From positions 186,001 to 250,000 of the forward strand of contig NZ_JADEWI010000002.1 in the NCBI RefSeq assembly GCF_015207705.1: 64,000 nucleotides of DNA. Direction: 5' to 3'. This DNA is from Nostoc sp. LEGE 06077. GTDB taxonomy: Bacteria; Cyanobacteriota; Cyanobacteriia; Cyanobacteriales; Nostocaceae. How positions within the stretch are numbered: the first letter of the stretch is position 1; every line of letters begins with the position of its first letter. The notes beneath the pieces were generated by a model that was given only the letters and a program-made list of their open reading frames with translations, searched no databases and was not told the DNA's origin. This document shows positions 46,158 to 52,981 of this stretch, one piece after another. Made by a program: the position numbers and the translations under genes.

Positions 46158-47786
46158 GTGCAAATTTTTCGTAACCCCAGGTATTTTTTGCTATTTGCCT
46201 TAATATTTGTGATTACTGCTTGTCAACAAGCTAAATTATCCCATAAACGGTTATCACCTTTACCACAAGATCCATTAGTTCAAGTCTATTTAAATCAGTC
46301 TGAATCTTCAGAATATCAAGAATCTTATCGTCAGCAAACTCGACTGGGAGATGACTTAGAAAAAATTATTGCCGATACTATTTCTCAAGCTAAATCTACA
46401 GTAGATGTAGCGGTGCAAGAATTACGCTTACCCAAGGTTGCCCAAGCATTAGTCAACAGACAAAAAGCTGGGGTAAAAGTTAGATTAATTTTAGAAAATA
46501 CTTATAGTCGTCCTTGGAGTAGCTTGACACCAGATGAAATCAAAAAACTAGCACCGAGAGAACAGTTAAGATACAAAGAATTTCAACAGTTTCTCGATTT
46601 AAATAAAGATAAAAAAATCAGCCAAGAAGAAGTTAATCAAAGAGACGCATTATTAATTATCCAAAACGCCAAAATTCCCTGGATAGATGACAAAGCTGAT
46701 GGTTCCGCTGGTAGTAGTTTAATGCACCACAAATTTGTGATTGTGGATAATCGCATTGTCATTGTAACTTCGGCTAATTTTACACCCAGCGATACTTTTG
46801 GTGATTTCACGAATATCAAAAGTTTAGGTAATGCGAATAATTTGCTAAAAATTGACAGCCCAGAATTAGCAAATGTGTTTACTCAAGAGTTTAATATTAT
46901 GTGGGGTGATGGCCCTGGAGGTAAGCCAGATAGCTTATTTGGCTTGAAAAAACCATTACGTTCTCCCAAACAAATTACTGTTGGTGATAGTAAAATTACA
47001 GTTCAGTTTTCTCCAGCTTCTCCTACGCAACCTTGGAGTCAAACCAGTAATGGTTTAATCGGGGAAAATTTAAATTCTGCTACCAATTCAATAGATTTGG
47101 CATTATTTGTATTTTCTGAACAGCAGCTTGCCAATATCTTAGAACAACGTCATCAACAAAGTGTAGATATTAAGGCTTTGATTGATGCTCAATTCGCCTA
47201 TCGTTTTTACAGCGAAGCGTTGGATATGATGGGAGTTGCTTTGAGTAATAAGTGTAAGTATGAAATTGATAATAAACCTTGGAACAATCCTATTACTAGT
47301 GTTGGTGTACCTGTATTAGCTAAGGGTGATTTATTACATCATAAATTTGCTGTGATTGATAACCAAATCATCATCACAGGTTCACACAATTGGTCAGATG
47401 CTGCTAATAATAGTAACGATGAAACATTATTAGTTATTGAAAATCCCACAGTTGCGGCTCATTATGTTCGGGAATTTGCCCGTCTTTATGCCAAAGCTCA
47501 ACTTGGTTTACCATCAGAAATCCAAGCAAAGATCTCAGCAGAAACTCAAAAATGCCCTAAGATAACTGCACAAAATTCTATTCAAAATCAAACAATTCAA
47601 AAAATCAACCTCAACACAGCCAGTCTAGAAGAATTAGCAACTCTTCCTGGTGTGGGTAAGAAGTTAGCACAGAAGATAATTATGGCGCGTCAACAACAAA
47701 AATTTACATCCCTCCAAGATTTAGATCAGATTCCTGGCGTGAGTGCAAAGATGCTAGATAAATGGCGTGATTATGTGAGCTTGTAA
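46158..47786 (+). CDS. Lipoprotein with two PLD/HKD motifs, an EF-hand-like loop and a C-terminal HhH (ComEA-like) domain
   Basis: The N-terminus has a hydrophobic segment ending in FVITACQQ, a lipobox-type ending. Two phospholipase D motifs are present: HHKFVIVDNRIVIVTSANFT and HHKFAVIDNQIIITGSHNWS (HxKxxxxD plus GS/TS-x-N). An EF-hand-like loop, DLNKDKKISQEE, is inserted in the first half. The C-terminal 55 residues (INLNTASLEELATLPGVGKK, then LQDLDQIPGVSAKMLDKW) are a ComEA-type helix-hairpin-helix DNA-binding unit. The protein is therefore likely an exported, possibly calcium-dependent phosphodiesterase or nuclease acting on DNA at the cell surface (inference). Start GTG 46158; no good ribosome site. 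Confidence 0.88.
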   Translation: MQIFRNPRYFLLFALIFVITACQQAKLSHKRLSPLPQDPLVQVYLNQSESSEYQESYRQQTRLGDDLEKIIADTISQAKSTVDVAVQELRLPKVAQALVNRQKAGVKVRLILENTYSRPWSSLTPDEIKKLAPREQLRYKEFQQFLDLNKDKKISQEEVNQRDALLIIQNAKIPWIDDKADGSAGSSLMHHKFVIVDNRIVIVTSANFTPSDTFGDFTNIKSLGNANNLLKIDSPELANVFTQEFNIMWGDGPGGKPDSLFGLKKPLRSPKQITVGDSKITVQFSPASPTQPWSQTSNGLIGENLNSATNSIDLALFVFSEQQLANILEQRHQQSVDIKALIDAQFAYRFYSEALDMMGVALSNKCKYEIDNKPWNNPITSVGVPVLAKGDLLHHKFAVIDNQIIITGSHNWSDAANNSNDETLLVIENPTVAAHYVREFARLYAKAQLGLPSEIQAKISAETQKCPKITAQNSIQNQTIQKINLNTASLEELATLPGVGKKLAQKIIMARQQQKFTSLQDLDQIPGVSAKMLDKWRDYVSL

Positions 47787-48088
47787 TATATTTACTTGAC
47801 TTTTTATTGATTATTTGTGCTTGCTTCATTTCCCAATAAAATCTTAGGACTGACGCAAATGTCATATTTTTTCGTTCTTCCTCAACCCTCGCCTTGGCAA
47901 GAGGAGGGCGTGCGACAACGCAGGCAGGCATAGTATGATCCCAATGGTGAGGCGATCGCTTTTTTCTAAAAAAGAAATGTTTCTGTTGACTTATTTATAT
48001 TGATTATCTAATTCTGCTGAAAGTTAGAGGAACTTATATTCATAAATTTTCTAGTATGTACCCAGGTCAAGGTAACTGGAGTTAGTTT
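47787..48088. other. Intergenic region before chaB
   Basis: About 300 bases without a gene. A G/C-rich patch near 47890-47935 (CCTCGCCTTGGCAAGAGGAGG) forms a small hairpin and may belong to a repeat. A HIP1 octamer lies at 47954. Confidence 0.45.
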
Positions 48089-48334
48089 ATGCCTTATAAC
48101 AAAATAGAAGAATTACCCCAAGATATTCAAGACAAACTTCCTCAACACGCCCAGCAAATTTTCTTTGCTGCTTTCAACGCTTCCCAAAGTGATGGTTTGA
48201 GTGAAGAAGGTGCTACTACTGTTGCTTGGAATAGTGTGAGAAACGAATACACACAAGGTCAAAATGGCGAATGGCACAGAAAATCCGAAGATACAGCAGT
48301 CCACAACAAAGCAGTTACTTCTGGTGGTAATTAA
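48089..48334 (+). CDS. ChaB family protein
   Basis: The 81-residue protein has the ChaB core: ELPQDIQDKLPQHAQQIFFAAFN, then EEGATTVAWNSVRNEYTQGQNGEWHRK. ChaB-like proteins are small and associated with cation transport or stress regulation, with a poorly known mechanism. The Trp-rich helix WNSVRxxY is the signature. ATG at 48089 is backed by the TAACTGGAG upstream. The terminator at 48442 is far downstream. Confidence 0.9.
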   Translation: MPYNKIEELPQDIQDKLPQHAQQIFFAAFNASQSDGLSEEGATTVAWNSVRNEYTQGQNGEWHRKSEDTAVHNKAVTSGGN

Positions 48335-48441
48335 GTTAGGAAAATCAGGCTGGCAGCAGAAAATTTAAGTTGAAAAAACTTTCAACGAAAATGTTATTTA
48401 TTCCAGCCTTGTTAGAGGAATTTAATGGGAATTTAACTTCA

Positions 48442-48484
48442 GCAAAAGGCGGTTTGTAATTAATGCAAACCGCCTTTTGCTTTT
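48442..48484 (+). terminator. Strong rho-independent terminator
   Basis: GCAAAAGGCGGTTTG pairs perfectly with CAAACCGCCTTTTGC (15 pairs) across a 9-base loop, followed by TTTT. It ends the chaB transcript about 110 bases after its stop and protects the ndbB-like gene. Confidence 0.85.
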
Positions 48485-48583
48485 AAATATTTGGAAAAAA
48501 TTATCATATTTTGAGTCAATAGAGGGAAATAAATCATTACACTGAGAGGTAGATGCCCTGCTGGGATTGACCATCCTATACAA

Positions 48584-49786
48584 ATGATGACTAAACAAAC
48601 TAACAGAATTTTAATCCTGGGTGGAGGCTTTGGTGGCCTCTACACTGCGTTGCGCTTAAGCCAGTTACCTTGGGAATCTCAGCAAAAACCCGAAATTGTA
48701 CTGGTAGATCAAAGCGATCGCTTTCTATTTTCCCCCTTACTCTACGAATTGCTTACAGGTGAACTGCAAACTTGGGAAATTGCGCCTCCCTTCGCCGAAC
48801 TCCTCCAAGGCACAGGTGTACGCTTTTACCAAGCAGTAGTATCAGAAATTGATCCCGACCAACAACGGGTAAAATTACAAGACGGGCCAGAAATTGCCTA
48901 CGATCGCTTAGTGCTGGCTTTAGGCGGCGAAACACCACTAGATATGGTTCCTGGTGCTGCATCTTACGCCCTACCTTTCCGCACTATCAATGATGCTTAC
49001 CGCCTGGAACAACAACTGCAAATTTTGCAAGAATCCGATGCTGATAAAATTCGGATAGCGATCGTTGGCGCTGGTTACAGTGGCGTGGAACTCGCTTGTA
49101 AATTAGCCGACAGGCTAGGCGAAAAAGGACGTTTGCGGTTAATTGAAATCAGTGACCAAATTTTACGCACTTCCCCAGAGTTTAACCGCGAAACTGCCAA
49201 AAAAGCTTTAGATGCACGGGGTGTATTTATTGATTTAGAAACCAAAGTTGAATCAATTGGTGCAGATACCATTTCCCTAGAATACAAAAATCAGATTGAT
49301 ACAATTCCTGTAGATTTAGTCCTTTGGACTGTAGGTACACAAGTAGTACCTGTAGTGAGAAACTTACCTTTCAAGCAAAACCAGCGTCATCAAATTACTA
49401 CCACACCTACCCTACAAGTTATTGACCACCCAGAAATTTTTGCCTTGGGAGATTTAGCCGACTGTCGTGATGTAGAAGATCAACAAATTCCCGCCACAGC
49501 CCAAGCAGCATTTCAACAAGCTGATTATACAGCGTGGAATATCTGGGCTTCTTTGAGCGATCGCCCATTGTTACCCTTCCACTATCAGAAACTAGGGGAA
49601 ATGATGGCACTCGGTGTAGACAATGCCACTTTGACTGGTTTAGGAGTCAAACTCGACGGTTCTTTAGGATATGTGGCGCGTCGTTTAGCCTATCTGTATC
49701 GGATGCCGACTTTAGAACATCAACTCAAAGTTGGTTTTAATTGGCTCGTCCGTCCTATTATAGAGACAATTTCTCAGTCAATCTAA
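48584..49786 (+). CDS. ndbB: Type II NADH dehydrogenase-like flavoprotein, NdbB-like (demethylphylloquinone reductase)
   Basis: Two dinucleotide folds are present: ILGGGFGGLYTALRLSQL for FAD at the N-terminus and IAIVGAGYSGVELACKLADR for NAD(P)H in the middle. IFALGDLADC and PATAQAAFQQADYTAWNIW complete the NDH-2 pattern, and the C-terminal end (FHYQKLGEMMALGVDNA) matches my memory of Synechocystis NdbB, which reduces demethylphylloquinone in vitamin K1 synthesis. The symbol depends on that recollection; generic NDH-2 activity is the alternative. 400 residues. No membrane segment; peripheral attachment is usual. Confidence 0.83.
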   Translation: MMTKQTNRILILGGGFGGLYTALRLSQLPWESQQKPEIVLVDQSDRFLFSPLLYELLTGELQTWEIAPPFAELLQGTGVRFYQAVVSEIDPDQQRVKLQDGPEIAYDRLVLALGGETPLDMVPGAASYALPFRTINDAYRLEQQLQILQESDADKIRIAIVGAGYSGVELACKLADRLGEKGRLRLIEISDQILRTSPEFNRETAKKALDARGVFIDLETKVESIGADTISLEYKNQIDTIPVDLVLWTVGTQVVPVVRNLPFKQNQRHQITTTPTLQVIDHPEIFALGDLADCRDVEDQQIPATAQAAFQQADYTAWNIWASLSDRPLLPFHYQKLGEMMALGVDNATLTGLGVKLDGSLGYVARRLAYLYRMPTLEHQLKVGFNWLVRPIIETISQSI

Positions 49787-49927
49787 ATCTCATACTATTT
49801 TGGATGGGGAGTTGTTTTGAGTGTTTGGGTTCTATCAATCCATCTGTGCCTTACCTGGTTCACACTAGTACAGTGCGGCGGAAATAAACAGACCATCTGG
49901 AATGGCTAAAAAGCTTGTGTTATCACT

Positions 49928-49966
49928 GTTCTTTCTTTTTCCTTTTGACTTTTTACTTTTGCCTTG
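49928..49966. repeat. Intergenic copy of the TTTTTACTTTTGCC repeat
   Basis: A run of CTTTTTCCTTTTGACTTTTT and ACTTTTGCCTTG. It is the reverse complement type of the GTAAAAG patches inside lnt (22638, 22815). Confidence 0.6.
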
Positions 49967-50011
49967 TTGTACTAGTATCACGTTCAAAATACATTAATTA
50001 CAAACAGTTTG

Positions 50012-50662
50012 ATGGAACGACCGAAAGTTATTTTTCTGGATGCAGTCGGCACAATATTCGGCGTAAAAGGCAGTGTGGGCGAAGTATATAGTCAGATAGC
50101 CAAAGAATTTGGTGTAGAAGTTTCTGCTGCCAGATTAAATCAAGCATTTGTCCAAAGTTTTAAAGCCGCACCACCGCCGATATTCTTAGATGCCGAACCA
50201 GCAGATATACCTCAACGAGAATTCGATTGGTGGCGGATAATTGCCCTCAATACCTTTGAGGCGGCTGGTTTTCTCCAGCAATTTTCTGACTTTTCGGCTT
50301 TTTTTAGCGAACTTTACATTCACTTTGGTACGGCTGAACCTTGGTTTATCTATGCTGATGTTTTGCCTTCGCTGGTGAACTGGCGGCATTTGGGTATTGA
50401 ATTAGGAATTATCTCTAACTTTGATTCTCGAATTTATTCAGTGTTGCAAAGTTTAGGTATTAGTGATTACTTCACTTCGGTGACAATTTCTACTCAAGCA
50501 CGCGCTGCTAAACCTGATACCCAAATTTTTGCTGTTGCGTTAGAAAAACACGATTGTTTGCCAGAGGCAGCATGGCATATTGGTGATAGCATTATCGAAG
50601 ATTATCAAGGGGCGAAAGCTGCGGGAATGCGGGGGATTTGGATAAATCGGGATAAAAAATAG
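50012..50662 (+). CDS. HAD superfamily hydrolase
   Basis: The HAD motifs are present in order: VIFLDAVGTIFG (Asp nucleophile, about residue 10), ELGIISNFDSR (motif II Ser/Thr region), KPDTQIF (Lys) and HIGDSIIEDYQGAKAAGMRGIW (the acidic motif IV). The second motif I residue, usually Asp, is Val (DAVGT), as seen in the HDHD3-like subgroup, which may alter the phosphatase chemistry. The substrate is unknown. I use ATG 50012; a TTG just upstream is also open. Its stop is one base before xisH, so the genes are linked. Confidence 0.9.
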   Translation: MERPKVIFLDAVGTIFGVKGSVGEVYSQIAKEFGVEVSAARLNQAFVQSFKAAPPPIFLDAEPADIPQREFDWWRIIALNTFEAAGFLQQFSDFSAFFSELYIHFGTAEPWFIYADVLPSLVNWRHLGIELGIISNFDSRIYSVLQSLGISDYFTSVTISTQARAAKPDTQIFAVALEKHDCLPEAAWHIGDSIIEDYQGAKAAGMRGIWINRDKK

Positions 50663-50663
50663 A

Positions 50664-51083
50664 ATGTCTGCTAGAGACAAATTTCATAACGCTGTCAAAC
50701 AAGGCTTAGAAAAAGAAGGATGGGTAATTACTCATGACCCATTACGAATTGAATATGGTGGGGAGGATAAAATTTCGATAGATTTAGGAGCAGAGCAACT
50801 TCTAGGAGCAGAAAAGGCTGAACAAAAAATAGCTGTAGAAGTTAAAAGTTTTCTCAGCGATTCAGCTATTTTTGATTTTCATCTAGCTTTGGGTCAATTT
50901 TTGAATTACCGTCTAGTTTTAGAAGAAACTGAACCATAACGTCTTCTTTATTTAGCTGTTCCTAGTGAAGCTTATGACTCCTTTTTTTATCGGGATTTAC
51001 CCAAGGCTTCTATAAAAAAATATGAAATTAAATTAATAATTTATGACTCACGTAATGAGGTACTATTCAAATGGATAAATTAA
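50664..51083 (+). pseudogene. xisH: xisH-type gene (fdxN element excision controlling factor) interrupted by one in-frame TAA
   Basis: The frame reads MSARDKFHNAVKQGLEKEGW, then TITHDP-like VITHDPLRIEYGG, then AVEVKSFLSDSAIFDFHLALGQFLNYR, the XisH core. At 50937-50939 TAA interrupts it. The frame continues unshifted through LLYLAVPSEAYDSFF, KKYEIKLIIYDSRNEVL and FKWIN to a natural stop at 51081-51083, for 139 codons in all. The xisI ATG overlaps its last codons, as in intact xisH-xisI pairs. Either the 91-residue product is a truncated version or the stop is recent or a sequencing error. The names come from fdxN excision, but most cyanobacteria carry many pairs of unknown role. Confidence 0.82.
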
Positions 51084-51406
51084 CAAAATATCGCCAATAT
51101 ATTCAGCAGTTATTAACAGAAGAATCTCAAGGAAAAACTTTAGGAGGAGATATTGAATCAGAAACAGTCTTTGATTTAGTTAATGATCGTTACTTATTAA
51201 TTGACTTAGGATGGAATGAACATCGGCGGATTTATAACTGTGTGCTGCATTTAGAAATTAGAGAAGAGAAAATTTGGATTCAACGCAATCAAACAGACAC
51301 ACTTATTGCCGATACATTAATAGCCAAGGGCGTTGCAAAAGATGATATTGTTTTGGGGCTGCAACCTCCATATATTAGAGAATATAGTAGATTTGGAGTT
51401 AGTTAA
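51071..51406 (+). CDS. xisI: XisI family protein (fdxN element excision controlling factor)
   Basis: XisI layout: MDKLTKYRQYIQQLLTE, then ETVFDLVNDRYLLIDLGWNEHRRIYNCVLHLEI, then ADTLIAKGVAKDDIVLGLQPPYIREYSRFGVS. The GWxxxxRxYxCxxHxxI stretch and GVxxxDIVLGxxxPxxRxYxxFA-like end are diagnostic. 111 residues is the normal length. It overlaps the end of xisH by 13 bases, showing they are one unit. Its role in excision is known only from the Anabaena fdxN element; elsewhere the pair may act as toxin-antitoxin or conflict genes (inference). Confidence 0.93.
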   Translation: MDKLTKYRQYIQQLLTEESQGKTLGGDIESETVFDLVNDRYLLIDLGWNEHRRIYNCVLHLEIREEKIWIQRNQTDTLIADTLIAKGVAKDDIVLGLQPPYIREYSRFGVS

Positions 51407-51458
51407 TCTCCAAAAAAACAGGGATGTATGGGTTTTGCACATTAACGCCCTTATGGAA

Positions 51459-51493
51459 AAGTCAAAAGTCAGAGAATTTTTGACTTTTGACTT
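51459..51493. terminator. Inverted repeat after xisI
   Basis: AAGTCAAAAGTCA and TGACTTTTGACTT are exact arms (13 pairs) with a 9-base loop. It lies 53 bases after the xisI stop and before the convergent Nudix gene, so it may end both transcripts. Confidence 0.65.
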
Positions 51494-51533
51494 GATTCTA
51501 CCGCTACACTTTTTTGCGTAAGTCCAAAAACAG

Positions 51534-52079
51534 CTACAAAAAAGGACGTGCTAAGAAAAAGCTGGCGATTGATTTAGCATCTACTGGTTCGCCTTGTAAA
51601 ATTGCGGCTTCCAGTTCCTCTGGTGTCATAAGAACTGTTTCAATGTCTTCGTCTTCGTCTTGTTTTGGTGGTGTTTCTAGCTTTTCTAAATCTTGGGCGA
51701 GAAAAGCATAAATAATTTCGTCGGAATATCCAGGTGCTAGGAAAAACTCTCCCAGTTTGCGCCATTTTTGGGCGCTATAGCCTGTTTCTTCTTCAATTTC
51801 CCGCTTGACTGTTGCTTGCGGATCTTCATTGCGTTCTAAAGTTCCTGCGGGAAATTCTAAGATTCTGCCTTGAACGGCGAAGCGATATTGACGCACAAGT
51901 ACCAGTTTTCCTTCATTGGTCACAGGTACAGCTAACGCCCCACCTGGGTGACGAATACATTCCCATTCGCCTTCCGATTTATTTGGTAAACGCAAGCGAT
52001 TGACTTCAAAATCAAATTTGCGTCCTTTGTGAAATAGGCGTTGCTTTAATAACTGCGGTAATTCTCTACCTAATGGCAT
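51534..52079 (-). CDS. Nudix hydrolase, ADP-ribose pyrophosphatase type
   Basis: The Nudix box is intact: GTLERNEDPQATVKREIEEETGY (pattern G-5x-E-7x-REUxEExGU). Upstream strands RQYRFAVQGRILEFPAG and downstream YAFLAQDLE fit the ADP-ribose / nucleoside diphosphate-sugar subfamily. It should hydrolyse a nucleoside diphosphate linked to another moiety with magnesium. 181 residues is standard. It stands 73 bases from folK on the same strand; both can be co-transcribed. Confidence 0.92.
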   Translation of the reverse strand: MPLGRELPQLLKQRLFHKGRKFDFEVNRLRLPNKSEGEWECIRHPGGALAVPVTNEGKLVLVRQYRFAVQGRILEFPAGTLERNEDPQATVKREIEEETGYSAQKWRKLGEFFLAPGYSDEIIYAFLAQDLEKLETPPKQDEDEDIETVLMTPEELEAAILQGEPVDAKSIASFFLARPFL

Positions 52080-52152
52080 AGTTATAGTTTTATCTTTTCA
52101 AAATCAACGAACAAACACTGTTTGTCGTTTGTGGGATCAGAATTTTGCGTGT

Positions 52153-52740
52153 TTATTGGTAGTGACTTGAATTGCTCTTCAGTAAATGTACATCAGAACA
52201 GTCTACATCTTTTACCAACTGTTTGATCGTGTATCCGGAAACTGGCTCAATCCAATCTGGGGCAATTTCGGCTAGGGGAACTAAAACAAAGGCTCGCTCA
52301 CGCATTCGCGGATGGGGGATTTGCAGGGTTGGTGTGTCGAGAATTACTTGATCGTACAACAACAAGTCTAAATCAAGCGATCGCGGCCCCCACCTTTCTT
52401 GGCGCACTCGTCCAAACTGCTGTTCTGTGGCTAATAAGGTTTCTAGTAATAACTGTGGTGTCATGTCTACTTGCATGATGACACAGCCATTAATGTAATC
52501 CGGCTGTGGCGGCCCTACTGCTTTGGTTATATACCAACTGGATGTTGCTTCTAATTGCATTGTTGGGATAACGCTTAACTGGGCGATCGCTGCGGCTAAA
52601 ATTTTCGCAGATTCACCAAGATTACTCCCAAGTGCTACAGCTATCCTCACCCACTGCGAATAGCTAAGAGATTCTTGCCTACTATCATGAGGATGATTGA
52701 TTATATTTTGCTCCCCATTGAGACCGGATAGTTTTAACAA
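52153..52740 (-). CDS. folK: 2-amino-4-hydroxy-6-hydroxymethyldihydropteridine pyrophosphokinase
   Basis: HPPK motifs: VAVALGSNLGES-like (IAVALGSNLGESAKIL), TSSWYITKAVGPPQPDYINGCV, LLATEQQFGRVRQERWGPRSLDLDLLLYD (metal-binding Asp-x-Asp), and PHPRMRERAFVLVPLAEIAPDW. It transfers pyrophosphate from ATP to the pterin in folate synthesis. About 30 residues precede the domain, so the true start could be a later codon. 195 residues in total. The divergent PBP1A gene starts 240 bases away. Confidence 0.95.
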   Translation of the reverse strand: MLKLSGLNGEQNIINHPHDSRQESLSYSQWVRIAVALGSNLGESAKILAAAIAQLSVIPTMQLEATSSWYITKAVGPPQPDYINGCVIMQVDMTPQLLLETLLATEQQFGRVRQERWGPRSLDLDLLLYDQVILDTPTLQIPHPRMRERAFVLVPLAEIAPDWIEPVSGYTIKQLVKDVDCSDVHLLKSNSSHYQ

Positions 52741-52981
52741 TTTTTCTTTGAAGAATTAAATAAAAATAACGACTGAATCTTGACAAAAATCAAGTATTAA
52801 TTATGAGAATAATATTTTATGTAGCAATGAATTCAGTTAATTATTTATAGGATAATATACTAACACGAACGTAGTTAATTAACCCCGCAAAAGTCCTTTG
52901 GGCGGTTAATCTACGATGAATTAGAACAAGGAACTAACGTGGGGAATCTCACCTCCTGGTTCAAGCAACAACCAACAAAGT

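Noticed and set aside
50664-51406. Site-specific fdxN-type excision element
   Set aside because: Only xisH and xisI are present; no xisF-type recombinase or paired attachment sites are in the window.
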